Assembly (NCBI RefSeq): GCF_000368025.1
Contig: NZ_KB849212.1
Span: 1,210,600-1,274,599 of the forward strand
Direction: 5' to 3'
Origin: Acinetobacter parvus DSM 16617 = CIP 108168
GTDB lineage: Bacteria; Pseudomonadota; Gammaproteobacteria; Pseudomonadales; Moraxellaceae
DNA length: 64,000 nt
Shown: positions 8,741-17,979 of the stretch, piece by piece
Layout of the letters: every line of letters starts with the position of its first letter
Numbering within the stretch: the stretch's first letter is position 1
Notes under the pieces: model-generated
What the model was told of the DNA's origin: nothing
What the model saw: only the letters and a program-made list of their open reading frames with translations
The model's database searches: none
Program-made: the position numbers and the translations under genes

Positions 8741-9481
8741 TTAATCCTGCGAATTTTGTAGCCATTTTTTTTGCTGCTTGCTCAACTCGAATTTTTCCAC
8801 CAACTCTGGTCGACGATCCAAAGTACGTTGATAACGCTGCAAAAAACGCCATTTTTCGATATTGGCATGATGTCCTGATTTAAGTACCTCAGGCACATCT
8901 AACCCCTCGAAATGGTCTGGCTTGGTATATTGTGGACAATCAAGAAGACCATCCACAAAAGAATCCTGTATCGCAGATTGCTCGTCAGACATGACATTCG
9001 GCAAACGGCGAATAATGCTGTCCAACAATACCATGGCAGGAAGTTCACCACCCGACAACACGTAATCCCCAATGGACCATTCCTGATCAACATAATGCTG
9101 GATTAAACGTTCATCGACCCCTTCATAACGCCCACACAATACAATCAATCCATCGTAATCAACGAATTGTTGTACCGCCTGTTCATTTAAGGTTTTGCCT
9201 TGCGGTGACATATACACCACAGGAGCATGAACACAGCCTGCTTGCGAAGCAAGTTGTTTGGCATGGGTAATTGCTTTTGCTAGCGGCTCAGCCATCATCA
9301 CCATACCAGGACCACCACCGAAAGGACGTTCGTCCACCCGTTTGTAGTTACCCTCTGCAAAATCTCGCGGATTAATACAAGTGACTTGTACAATCTGTTT
9401 TTTTGCGGCTCGACCGCTAATCCCGTACGCTGTAATCGCTTCAAACATTTCAGGAAACAATGTGATGACTGCAAAAAACAC
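8741..9481 (-). CDS. trmD: tRNA (guanine37-N1)-methyltransferase
   Basis: TrmD methylates G37 next to the anticodon and prevents +1 frameshifting; it is a SPOUT enzyme with a trefoil knot. The 246-aa protein starts [16 protein letters not shown] and contains the knot segments [19 protein letters not shown] and [15 protein letters not shown] near residues 113-145, which bind S-adenosylmethionine. Length is typical. It is third in the rpsP operon, 45 bases after rimM. Confidence 0.97.
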   Translation of the reverse strand: MFFAVITLFPEMFEAITAYGISGRAAKKQIVQVTCINPRDFAEGNYKRVDERPFGGGPGMVMMAEPLAKAITHAKQLASQAGCVHAPVVYMSPQGKTLNEQAVQQFVDYDGLIVLCGRYEGVDERLIQHYVDQEWSIGDYVLSGGELPAMVLLDSIIRRLPNVMSDEQSAIQDSFVDGLLDCPQYTKPDHFEGLDVPEVLKSGHHANIEKWRFLQRYQRTLDRRPELVEKFELSKQQKKWLQNSQD

Positions 9482-9526
9482 CGCAGACTCCTTTATTTTC
9501 CTGCTGCGCTACCATCCTCTAAAGAG

Positions 9527-10075
9527 TTAGTAATCTACGCCCCAATTGACGTAAATGCGACCAGCTTCAAGATCAACACGCTGTACCACATCTTTATGCC
9601 ACGGAATCATTCGCTCTTCGGCATCAATACTGTCAGCAGTCGCCTTGACCACCATGACATCATTGGCACCTGTTTCAAAAAGCTCAAAGATTTGACCGAG
9701 GTTGACTTCTTGTTCTTCATCATCAAGACCTAACACGGTTAAGCCTTTAAGATCAGACCAGTAATACTCATCCACATCTGCTTTTGGAAGCTGTGATTTG
9801 GCAATCCAGATATTGGCAGCGACTAAGTTTTCCGCACCAGTACGATCACTCACACCCTTTAGCGAAACAACCAGACCTTTGCCATGTGGTTTCCAACGTT
9901 TTACATCTATGGTTTGCCAACCTGCCTTGGTCTCAATGTACCAAGGAAGGTAGTCAAATATATTGCTCATAGGTTCAGTATTAGAATAAACCCAGAGCCA
10001 CCCATTCAGTCCATAAGCTGAACGTAACTGTCCAATCTGAATACGATCTTCGGGTACATTCTGTGTTGGTGTCAT
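9527..10075 (-). CDS. rimM: 16S rRNA processing / 30S maturation factor
   Basis: This 182-aa protein has an N-terminal RimM domain (IQIGQLRSAYGLNGWLWVYS) and a C-terminal PRC-barrel domain (EYYWSDLKGLTVLG...). It binds S19 and assists folding of the 30S head. It lies 19 bases downstream of rpsP and upstream of trmD in the conserved order. The protein is acidic, as is usual for the family. Confidence 0.95.
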   Translation of the reverse strand: MTPTQNVPEDRIQIGQLRSAYGLNGWLWVYSNTEPMSNIFDYLPWYIETKAGWQTIDVKRWKPHGKGLVVSLKGVSDRTGAENLVAANIWIAKSQLPKADVDEYYWSDLKGLTVLGLDDEEQEVNLGQIFELFETGANDVMVVKATADSIDAEERMIPWHKDVVQRVDLEAGRIYVNWGVDY

Positions 10076-10094
10076 GGGCTACCTACTACAATAC

Positions 10095-10352
10095 TTATGC
10101 AGTAGTCGCAGCTTTTTTAGCTTGAGCAGCTAAAGAAGCAACACGTTCAGAAGGCTGAGCACCTTGTGAAATCCAGTGGGCAAAACGGTCAGCATCTAAA
10201 CGAACTTTTTCCGCCTGACCTTGTGCAGTTGGATTAAAGAAACCAATACGTTCAATGAAACGACCATCACGGGCATTGCGGCTATCAGTTACAACGATTT
10301 GATAGAATGGACGTTTTTTTGCACCACCGCGCGCTAAACGAATAACAACCAT
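10095..10352 (-). CDS. rpsP: 30S ribosomal protein S16
   Basis: This 85-aa protein starts [20 protein letters not shown], the S16 signature, and includes [14 protein letters not shown]. The start is placed at 10352 because all S16 proteins begin at this point; the frame stays open for 18 more codons upstream but these do not match the family. First gene of the rpsP-rimM-trmD-rplS operon; the promoter should lie in 10353-10496. Confidence 0.97.
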   Translation of the reverse strand: MVVIRLARGGAKKRPFYQIVVTDSRNARDGRFIERIGFFNPTAQGQAEKVRLDADRFAHWISQGAQPSERVASLAAQAKKAATTA

Positions 10353-10496
10353 GAGAACAACCTTATAATTTTTACGGATTATCCTTGCGCCGACCATCGG
10401 CAACACTTCAAACCCCTTTCATAGAGGGCGATATTCTACGTTATTTTTGTTTTGATTAAAAGTAAATAATCTGTTTATCTACAGGTTTGAATTTAT

Positions 10497-10931
10497 TTAG
10501 CGCCCGTCCCAGTTGGAGGTGGCTGAGGGAACGCAAGCTGTAGTTGTTTTAGTCCAACACTTCCTTCCCTGACTATCTAAAATTACACTTCCATTACCCA
10601 CCTGAACAGTACCAGATTTAGGTTCTGCAGTTAACGTATACGTTTGACCATTCGGGACCAGTGTAATGCTATAAACAGGATTAGATGTTGGGTAATCCTT
10701 TGTAGTTGCACCATTATCCAGTGTTGCGCTGGTATAGTTATGGTTGATAACGTAATAACTCTGTAGACGTTGTGCCTGTTGCATCATTTCACTTTGTACA
10801 TCTGCGCGATTGGTACGGATTTTGTACTGTGTGTAAGATGGATAAGCAATTGCTGCCAAGATGCCAATAATTGCGACAACAATCATCAATTCCATTAAAG
10901 TAAAAGCTGAAGAATATTTTTTCATTACCAT
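10497..10931 (-). CDS. pilE: Type IV pilin-like protein (PilE/ComF class)
   Basis: This 144-aa (or 142-aa from the second ATG) prepilin has the class III signal [24 protein letters not shown] with Glu at mature position 5. The residue before the cleavage point is Ala (KKYSSA|FTLMEL) instead of the usual Gly. The globular part has a C-terminal cysteine pair (KCWTKTTTAC), probably the D-region disulfide loop. It overlaps the upstream pilin gene by seven bases. It is last in the fimT-pilVWX-pilY1 operon, where Acinetobacter competence genes comE/comF are known; a role as minor pilin in pili and DNA uptake is expected. Confidence 0.88.
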   Translation of the reverse strand: MVMKKYSSAFTLMELMIVVAIIGILAAIAYPSYTQYKIRTNRADVQSEMMQQAQRLQSYYVINHNYTSATLDNGATTKDYPTSNPVYSITLVPNGQTYTLTAEPKSGTVQVGNGSVILDSQGRKCWTKTTTACVPSATSNWDGR

Positions 10932-11518
10932 GACTCGCTATAACTGCCACAATTTGCATAACCTGTCACTACATCTTTGACTTTTGTCATACAACGTATA
11001 CCTGTATTGCTTAAAAGCAGATCGTAATTACGTGGCTGTTTTGGCAAACCATCACTATCCTTAGCTCGCTCTAGCGACATTACCCAGCTCAAACCTTTCA
11101 CACTCTCCGAATCTGCTGTTTCTTGACCATCAGATCCTTTAACAATCGTTAAGGGTTTATGAGCTGCCCCCCCATCCACCAAGGTCAATGTATATTTCGC
11201 AGTGGAACTCGTTGAGCCTAGTGGCAACAATAATTGACCCGTCGTTTTATTATAATAACTGGCAGTTGCATGATTTCCATCAGCATCTGTGCTTTCGTAT
11301 GTATATAAATAACTTGCATCAAAACCTTTATAACTAAAGTTTTTGGCTTTAAATCTTTCTAATTCCGCAGCTATACGTAATGCTTCTTGCCGAGCAATTG
11401 CTAAGTCCTTTCGTTCTATATATTGTTGATACGAAGGTACGGCAATGGCAGCAATAATTGCTACCACCACCACTGTAATCATTAGCTCAATTAATGTGAA
11501 GCCATGTGTTTTTTTCAT
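10925..11518 (-). CDS. Type IV minor pilin (ComE-like position)
   Basis: The 197-aa prepilin has leader MKKTHG and the mature start [24 protein letters not shown], a standard PilD-processed signal with Glu5. A helix rich in Ala/Glu/Arg follows, then a larger globular domain than a typical PilE. C-terminal cysteines (GIRCMTKVKDV, GYANCGSYSESW) fit a D-region disulfide. It sits directly behind pilY1 (nine bases) and overlaps the last pilin gene. By position it corresponds to comE of Acinetobacter sp. ADP1; I have not aligned it. Confidence 0.85.
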   Translation of the reverse strand: MKKTHGFTLIELMITVVVVAIIAAIAVPSYQQYIERKDLAIARQEALRIAAELERFKAKNFSYKGFDASYLYTYESTDADGNHATASYYNKTTGQLLLPLGSTSSTAKYTLTLVDGGAAHKPLTIVKGSDGQETADSESVKGLSWVMSLERAKDSDGLPKQPRNYDLLLSNTGIRCMTKVKDVVTGYANCGSYSESW

Positions 11519-11527
11519 GATTTCCCC

Positions 11528-14500
11528 TTAGCGCTTCTCATACCAACGTAAATGCTGTAAGCGGCTGCCTGTATCAAATAGCTGACATTCTGGTTTATTT
11601 TTATTAGCTGTATCTGTGCAATCTGATCCTTCTTTCCCTTTAATTATGCTCATCTCATCCAATTTATTACTATAGCCTACCCCTAAACCAGTACCAAGAA
11701 TCCCTCCTCCCAACACAATTTTATTCGGACCAGTCGCGGTAGTCGGATATTCAAATGGACATTTTCCTGTAGGTAAACAGAATTGATAAAGCTCAGTATC
11801 TCCTTTGACTCCTGAACCACAGGCTCCCGAAATTCCTGTACCATCTTTATGATAAACATTCACATACAACATGTTATCTAAAGCGTAGAGTTCATTCATA
11901 CCTTTGTACTTTCCTGCTGTAGTATGAAATTGATATTTCCAACCACCATTGTAATTAGTACCTGTCTTCTGTGCGATACCTGCCTTTAATGTTGCAAAGG
12001 CACTTGCATCAGTCAAAGTAACACCTGTACCTGTTGGCGATGTTCTTAAAGCAATATCATCATAGAGGTCTTTACGGGCGACATCATTATCATAAATAAC
12101 GTATACACCATCATTTGCTGTTATTGTAGTAACAACTGAACCATTTACCGTATTTGTTCCTGCTAATGGAGAACTGCGGTTACCTGAACTCAGCGCAACT
12201 GCACCAAAATATCCATCTACGCCAGTATGAACTGAAAAACTAGGCATTTCATAAAAACGAGGACTTGCCCCAGTTGTGACATGGGCATTGTATAAACGAA
12301 CAACCCGTTTCGCAAAAGCCCCCAAAGTACTTGCTTTATTATTTAAATCAATACGAAATGCCTGACCACCTAGATCGCCAAAATATAAATGATCAACTAA
12401 ACCGTCACCATCACGATCAACAGCATTGATTTGACTAACTACACTATATTTTAAATTATCATCATTGGTTGCAATTGTGCCAGAATCAGTTGTAGTAGCA
12501 GTTGAGGTTCCCACATTGGCACTTGACCACCATAATAATGAACCATCATTTGCATCAAACATATAAACACCCGCACCTTTTTTATTGGTTTGTTCATACG
12601 CTGGATTTTCATAGCCTCCATTAGTTACTCGATTACCACTAGCGTCCAAACCATCGCCGTTTACACCACCTGCATCATATCCTCCTCCAACAAACATCAC
12701 CAGTTTACGAGCCCCCCCCCAATTGACCCAAGCAATTGTTGGCTTAGACCAACTTTGTCCCATATAGCTTAAAGGAGTATTCGGTGCAGCTGCATCAGGG
12801 TTAATATGAAATTTTAGCGTTGGGCTAGTAATCGTTCTTAGGTCTAGACCATAATAGCCTCTTCCACCCATACGTAAACCGCCATATACGAGCTGTAAAC
12901 CAGCCTGATTGCTGAGATCATCCCCATCATCATTTTTGCCTTTTACTGTTAACGTACTTGTACTCCCTGTTTTAGATACATACTGACTATAAGCAGTCCA
13001 TGCCCCATCTATTCCATAATAAAGATTATCTCTGCCTAAATTAGTATTTCCTTCACTTAAGAAACCTTTGTACTGTTTTTCCATCATTTCATGTGGAACA
13101 AAAGTAAAAACCTCTTCTCCTCTATCTGTATCGGTATCTGTACCTACTTTTACAACATGCAACATACCTTGATTGGTACCAAATAATAGATAGTCTTGAC
13201 GAGCAGTAGTTGTCACTACTGGTTTAGGAGGAGTACTCGTATCCTTGGTAACTACAATTTGACCCTCCTGAGTCAATAAAATTGGTTTAGAATGCATGAC
13301 TGCACCTAATTGACGTTGTTCTTCTGTTGGCAAAGTATTGATTGTCAAGCCTGTTGCATTTTCAGATACTTTATAACCCAATATGTTAAGCCAATAATTT
13401 TTCTTAGGGTCATTAACAAATTTACCATCTGTACCAGATGCAAATAAAGTCGTTAGATTAACACTTTGTAAACTTGTTGCTTCTTCTGCCTGATTACTCG
13501 TATTGATCTGACGGTTAGTAAAAACCTTACGATTTGAAGATTTTTGGGTTGCGTTAGCTGGGTTAGTCCATGTACCTAATGGTAATTTTTCTAATACGCC
13601 TCCACCATTTGTACCCCATATGCCATAAGCATTAAGATTAAGCTTTCCACTACTCTGAATCAGTGCCAGTGTTTTGCTATTATTATATAATTGCCCATCT
13701 TTAACATGGTATTTGTTTAGATTACCTAACCATAACTGGTAGTTTTCCTGTGGTTTAGGTGTAAAACTTGCATAATAACCATAAGGTTGTAATTGAATTG
13801 GGTTTAAAGCATCCACAGGACTGGTAGGCGAACCTGTAGCAATCGGTTTAAATCGAGGTTTAATATCTTCAATAAAATATTTGATACTATTCACAATCTC
13901 CACATCTGATTGGACTGAGTAAAAACCACCATTACCAAAGCCACCTACATTTGGTAATTGGGTATGTGTTTTTGCTCCCCAGTTACAAGTATTTTTTACA
14001 GATTGCTCATTTGCCGTAGAAGTTGGCAATTGAGAACAGTCATAAAAAGGACGATTAACCGTTTCAACAACATCCCCATCTTGATCTAAAATGTCAACGG
14101 GTAAGATTTTTTCATAAGTTGAACCTTTAGGAAAGTCGGAGCCAAAACCCGCTACAGCTGTTTTAATATTTGTATTTCGCAACGATTTTGCAAATTGTCC
14201 AATTTCCGTCCAACCTGCATCATTAGCCCCACCACTCATTCCAGACCAAGAAGAAATAGAAAATGATTTACTCATAATAGCTCGAGTTTTAGTTTGATCT
14301 GAATTGTTAGCCACACCATCTGTTAAAAAATAAATCCCTTGACCATTACACGTATTTGCCAACTCTGTTGATGTCACTGGTGCAGCATAACCATTATTTC
14401 GAGTAGTTCCCGTTCCTGTTTTTGATTCTAAAATAGAATAACCATAACCACTATTATTCAAACCAGAGGTGTTCTTACCTAGAAAGTATGCTCCTGATTC

Positions 14501-15181
14501 ACCATAAGCCGCAGCAGATGGTGTACCATTATAAGCATCCAAAGCAACCATTTTATCAATTAAGGTCTCTCGATTTTCATCAGTCAAAGGTACAACGGGA
14601 TAAAGAATTCGACCACTAACACCATCTTGAGAATAAGCACTCGTTGATTTTTGAGAAGAAAACTGACCTAAACCAATATTAATAGAACTATCAATTTCCG
14701 TTCCACTTAATGCCTTAGATAATGCCATTTTTAAACGCGATAAACGATCGTAACACCTATAAACTGTACCATTTAACACACACTCACTCTGAATACGTTT
14801 TTTATCTGTGGCATTCAAACCATTATAAACTGTATTAGACATTTCACAATAATTTACATTATAGGTTTTAGAACTACGAGTTCCAATTTTATAAGTTTTA
14901 GATTCAGATTTAATACTACTATTTGAACTACCACTCCATTTACATAGATTATAGTCCTGATAAATACTATTATATGCGTTTCTATCACTATTATTATTAT
15001 AATTATACCCAACCCCCATACTTCCCGAAGTATCAAACATGAGCAACAAAGTCATTTTACTTTGTTCAGGTAGTTTATAGATATCAATATCACTAGCTTG
15101 AGCCGTTGCAACATGGCAAATCGACACGGTCATTAACATGGATACCGATGCCGAAAGTAACTTCTGATTAAAATTTTTCAT
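11528..15181 (-). CDS. pilY1: PilY1/ComC type IV pilus tip protein
   Basis: This 1217-aa exported protein promotes pilus extension and adhesion and is needed for natural transformation in Acinetobacter (ComC). It has a signal peptide (about residues 1-30, ending ATAQA). A von Willebrand A-like N-terminal part carries a MIDAS-type DxSxS (MLFDTSGSM... near residue 50). The C-terminal beta-propeller has a calcium loop DRDGDGLVDHLYFGD near residue 920, as in Pseudomonas PilY1. It lies between pilX and the pilE-type genes. The coding strand contains a run of nine G (12712-12720, about codons 821-823) where slippage would shift the frame; the frame is open with nine. Confidence 0.93.
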   Translation of the reverse strand: MKNFNQKLLSASVSMLMTVSICHVATAQASDIDIYKLPEQSKMTLLLMFDTSGSMGVGYNYNNNSDRNAYNSIYQDYNLCKWSGSSNSSIKSESKTYKIGTRSSKTYNVNYCEMSNTVYNGLNATDKKRIQSECVLNGTVYRCYDRLSRLKMALSKALSGTEIDSSINIGLGQFSSQKSTSAYSQDGVSGRILYPVVPLTDENRETLIDKMVALDAYNGTPSAAAYGESGAYFLGKNTSGLNNSGYGYSILESKTGTGTTRNNGYAAPVTSTELANTCNGQGIYFLTDGVANNSDQTKTRAIMSKSFSISSWSGMSGGANDAGWTEIGQFAKSLRNTNIKTAVAGFGSDFPKGSTYEKILPVDILDQDGDVVETVNRPFYDCSQLPTSTANEQSVKNTCNWGAKTHTQLPNVGGFGNGGFYSVQSDVEIVNSIKYFIEDIKPRFKPIATGSPTSPVDALNPIQLQPYGYYASFTPKPQENYQLWLGNLNKYHVKDGQLYNNSKTLALIQSSGKLNLNAYGIWGTNGGGVLEKLPLGTWTNPANATQKSSNRKVFTNRQINTSNQAEEATSLQSVNLTTLFASGTDGKFVNDPKKNYWLNILGYKVSENATGLTINTLPTEEQRQLGAVMHSKPILLTQEGQIVVTKDTSTPPKPVVTTTARQDYLLFGTNQGMLHVVKVGTDTDTDRGEEVFTFVPHEMMEKQYKGFLSEGNTNLGRDNLYYGIDGAWTAYSQYVSKTGSTSTLTVKGKNDDGDDLSNQAGLQLVYGGLRMGGRGYYGLDLRTITSPTLKFHINPDAAAPNTPLSYMGQSWSKPTIAWVNWGGARKLVMFVGGGYDAGGVNGDGLDASGNRVTNGGYENPAYEQTNKKGAGVYMFDANDGSLLWWSSANVGTSTATTTDSGTIATNDDNLKYSVVSQINAVDRDGDGLVDHLYFGDLGGQAFRIDLNNKASTLGAFAKRVVRLYNAHVTTGASPRFYEMPSFSVHTGVDGYFGAVALSSGNRSSPLAGTNTVNGSVVTTITANDGVYVIYDNDVARKDLYDDIALRTSPTGTGVTLTDASAFATLKAGIAQKTGTNYNGGWKYQFHTTAGKYKGMNELYALDNMLYVNVYHKDGTGISGACGSGVKGDTELYQFCLPTGKCPFEYPTTATGPNKIVLGGGILGTGLGVGYSNKLDEMSIIKGKEGSDCTDTANKNKPECQLFDTGSRLQHLRWYEKR
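12712..12720 (-). repeat. Homopolymeric G9 tract inside pilY1
   Basis: Nine consecutive C on the plus strand are nine G in the coding strand, read as part of Trp-Gly-Gly-Ala. Gain or loss of one base would truncate PilY1 near two-thirds of its length, in the propeller domain. It is a candidate contingency locus. Confidence 0.8.
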
Positions 15182-15211
15182 TTTCTCACCCTCTTTACAG
15201 GTCGATATATG

Positions 15212-15967
15212 TTAAGACTTTAATTTTGGCGAACCGCCAACGATATAGTCTGCATGTTGTAGATTATAAGGGATGCTCAAGTTATCAAAACATTGTCCAA
15301 CCGTACATTTTTTCTTATTAACATCAGAATTAATACTAGTTGGGCAGTTTTCCTCTTTTGCCTTCTCCAAAATAGCTGTCTTTTTAAAACATGCCTCGAT
15401 TTGTTCATTTGTTGCATTAGCATAGCTTGGTAAAATAGAAATAACCGTTACCCCAATATTCTGTGCAACTAAAGGTACTTCACTTTGCCCTAGGCTCGTT
15501 CCTTTTGGTACAGCACTAAAAGGTGTCGGATTTTCTTCAATATTTTTCTTCAGATAAATTTGTGCCTGTACTGCTGAACGACCTGATGAAAACTCACCAG
15601 CTTCACAGAAACCTGTAATCCCCATTTTAGTGGTTTTACCATCTTTTTCGATGACGCTGGCTTTATCCATAGAATAAAATGTATTCATAGAAGAGCGGTA
15701 ACAAAATACCAATTCATCATCAATATTGTCAGCAGAATTAAAATAGCTAAACATTCCATCCAAGGCCAGTTGTCTTTGAATCTCAGCAGGGTTTTCAATA
15801 TTAAACAACGCTGAATCAGAGTTTTCTAACAACAACGCATTCACCTGACTATTGGTTGCAATTTTTAAGCCCACAATCCCCATTTTTACCGCTATAGTCC
15901 CCAGTAATGTGATAACGATCAAAATGACCAATACCGTAATGAGTGTTGCGCCTTTTTGTTGTTTCAT
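15212..15967 (-). CDS. pilX: Type IV minor pilin PilX
   Basis: The 251-aa protein has leader MKQQKG and mature start ATLITVLVILIVITLLGTIAV, without Glu at position 5. Absence of Glu5 is typical of PilX/GspK-like tip pilins. A PilX N-terminal domain and a variable C-terminal region with several cysteines follow (KKKCTVGQCF near the end). Its start overlaps the pilW stop by one base (TAATG) and it precedes pilY1, the conserved order. It is expected to join PilV, PilW, FimT and PilY1 in the priming complex of the pilus tip. Confidence 0.88.
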   Translation of the reverse strand: MKQQKGATLITVLVILIVITLLGTIAVKMGIVGLKIATNSQVNALLLENSDSALFNIENPAEIQRQLALDGMFSYFNSADNIDDELVFCYRSSMNTFYSMDKASVIEKDGKTTKMGITGFCEAGEFSSGRSAVQAQIYLKKNIEENPTPFSAVPKGTSLGQSEVPLVAQNIGVTVISILPSYANATNEQIEACFKKTAILEKAKEENCPTSINSDVNKKKCTVGQCFDNLSIPYNLQHADYIVGGSPKLKS

Positions 15968-16914
15968 TACGATGCTCCCAATGTATTACGAATAGCGACC
16001 ACTTGATTTACCGCCTGACGCAAATATCGCTTATTTACTGCTACATCCCCTGAAAGCGTGACTGGCGTTCCCGCAACATTAAATCTGGTTGGAGTATTTA
16101 AATTTGCATTAGCACCAATTGTTCCCGTAGAACGAGACAAAATGCCAATATCCATAGAAACAACGTTCAAATAGTTTTTTGAACAGGTATCTCCATCCGT
16201 TCGGGTGGCACAAGCAGCACGAATAGTAGCCATTGCATCAATATAATCATCAATTGTCATATAGCGTAACTGACCCGCAGGATTTTTTACCCCTAAGCGT
16301 ACTTTAAACGCATCAACACGCTGCATAATTTGTTGTGCATTGTCATCTAAACCGACTAGCCCTGCATCATCATAATAAGCAGCATCACAGTACAATGAAT
16401 ATGAGGTCGGCTCACCTGTGACTTGTTGCGGACTTTCTGCCACATAATAACGTTGCACAATGGTTTTCGAGGACGCATTCGTCACCTGTACGCCTTCACA
16501 ATTAAAAATCTCACTGCTTGCAGGGACATACTGGATCGTTAAACGATCACTTTTCCCAGTAGTGTTGTCAGTATCCTTATTTTGCAAAGTAACAAATTCA
16601 GCTTCTAAATTAGCTGGTGCTTGCAATGTACTTGGTAGATTTTCTTTTTTAAAAATAATCCCCGAACCTTTGTCATCATCATTCACCCTATGTGAAGAGG
16701 CAGTATTTAAATTGGTATGACGCAGATCATGTGTGACTAAAGATAAACCAAAATTAGCATTTTGCTGCAACTCACTCATGCCAGACTGCAAATTCAAAGA
16801 CCGCTGACTACTTAAAAATACAGCCAATCCTGCGGCAACAATTAACAATCCTAATGCTAAAGCAATCATCAACTCCATGAGGGTGAAACCTGAGGTATAT
16901 CGCTTATGAGCCAT
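15967..16914 (-). CDS. pilW: Type IV minor pilin PilW
   Basis: The 315-aa prepilin starts MAHKRYTSGFTLMELMIALALGLLIVAAGL; cleavage is expected after Gly9. Its length, about twice that of an ordinary pilin, is typical for PilW/GspJ. The start at 16914 is chosen because it gives the short prepilin leader; an upstream in-frame ATG would add 11 residues. It overlaps the end of pilV by 11 bases. Role: minor pilin of the initiation complex. Confidence 0.9.
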   Translation of the reverse strand: MAHKRYTSGFTLMELMIALALGLLIVAAGLAVFLSSQRSLNLQSGMSELQQNANFGLSLVTHDLRHTNLNTASSHRVNDDDKGSGIIFKKENLPSTLQAPANLEAEFVTLQNKDTDNTTGKSDRLTIQYVPASSEIFNCEGVQVTNASSKTIVQRYYVAESPQQVTGEPTSYSLYCDAAYYDDAGLVGLDDNAQQIMQRVDAFKVRLGVKNPAGQLRYMTIDDYIDAMATIRAACATRTDGDTCSKNYLNVVSMDIGILSRSTGTIGANANLNTPTRFNVAGTPVTLSGDVAVNKRYLRQAVNQVVAIRNTLGAS

Positions 16915-17389
16915 AGTTATATACCTCCATGATGATGCATTTCGCATTTAGTACATAAGCCGCACCATTGGTGCAATCAGAACTACTTGTACCATTGGTC
17001 GCTGTTGTTCCTTCCCACGCGACATATATACATTTTCGAACTAAGGTAGACCCTTGACAATTAAGCACATCCATACTCATACCCAAGTCAGCTGCACGGC
17101 TGCTTACTTGTCTAAAATCGTATTTAGCCATATCTACAGGGTCGCAAAAATCAGTTGCGCAATCCGTGGTATCAGTATTCGCAACATAACCCGCCAGCCC
17201 ATCCCGATTCATACGCATCCGCTCCGCCAAATCTCGGGCAATATTGGTCGCCTGAACATTCATCGTCGCTTCGTTGCTAGCCGTGATGGCTCTAATCTGT
17301 AATGCCACAAACCCCAATACAGCAATACTTAGAAGTACTAAAGCCACAAGCACCTCCACCAACCCAACTCCCGTTTGACGTTTCATCAT
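16904..17389 (-). CDS. pilV: Type IV minor pilin PilV
   Basis: The 161-aa prepilin has the PilV-type start QTGVGLVEVLVALVLLSIAVLGFVALQ, with the acidic residue in position and the usual MRMNRDGLAGY segment near residue 60. Cysteines CATDFCDP and NCQGS...RKC suggest disulfides. It is second in the operon, after fimT, and overlaps pilW. Confidence 0.9.
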   Translation of the reverse strand: MMKRQTGVGLVEVLVALVLLSIAVLGFVALQIRAITASNEATMNVQATNIARDLAERMRMNRDGLAGYVANTDTTDCATDFCDPVDMAKYDFRQVSSRAADLGMSMDVLNCQGSTLVRKCIYVAWEGTTATNGTSSSDCTNGAAYVLNAKCIIMEVYNYGS

Positions 17390-17407
17390 TTTTATTATTC
17401 CTTCCCC

Positions 17408-17839
17408 TCAAGTCGGACAACTTGTTGCTGCTTTATTGTAAACAACCGTTCCAACCTTTTGTACATACACATATGCTTTTAACGCAGCATCACTCCTGTG
17501 TTCAAAAATAAAGCACTGTCCGTTTGTAGAAACACTGGTCTGCCCCAAACGATTAAAAGTCACACTGCTATCCCCACTCGTTTTTGTGACATGCGTTGGC
17601 ACCCAAGTTTTAAAAGGTGTTGCCACACTACTATCTAACGCTACGATCCGATCACTCTGTTTAAAAATCGCTTCTGATCTCGTTTCGCTCAATAAATCCA
17701 CAAAATCACGGGTATCGCTTCGCAATTGATTACTCCGAACCATTTGGATAAAAGACGGAGCAGCCATCGTTGCAACAACTGCCAGCACAACAATCGTCAC
17801 CATCAATTCTATTAAGGTGAATCCCCGATTTTCCCCCAT
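17408..17839 (-). CDS. fimT: FimT/GspH-type minor pseudopilin
   Basis: The 143-aa prepilin has leader MGENRG and start FTLIELMVTIVVLAVVATMAAPSF; the GspH/FimT domain includes RSNQLRSDTRDFVDLLSETRSEAIFK. FimT proteins in transforming gammaproteobacteria have been reported to bind DNA through a basic C-terminal tail; the tail here (GTVVYNKAATSCPT) carries just one Lys, so I do not infer DNA binding. First gene of the minor pilin operon; its promoter should lie in 17840-17927. Confidence 0.88.
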   Translation of the reverse strand: MGENRGFTLIELMVTIVVLAVVATMAAPSFIQMVRSNQLRSDTRDFVDLLSETRSEAIFKQSDRIVALDSSVATPFKTWVPTHVTKTSGDSSVTFNRLGQTSVSTNGQCFIFEHRSDAALKAYVYVQKVGTVVYNKAATSCPT

Positions 17840-17927
17840 CGCTTACACCCAACTCTTTTAAAATTCCTTACTCTATATTAAATTTATTTTTTACAGAACC
17901 AATACAAAGCAGATAAGAGTAATAAAA

Positions 17928-17957
17928 AAACGGATGGAGTGTCGTCCATCCGTTTTG
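17928..17957 (-). terminator. Terminator of ispH
   Basis: CGGATGGA (17931-17938) pairs with TCCATCCG (17945-17952). On the minus strand it is followed by seven T, directly downstream of the ispH stop. Confidence 0.88.
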
Positions 17958-17979
17958 AGTTCACATTTTTCTATACAAA

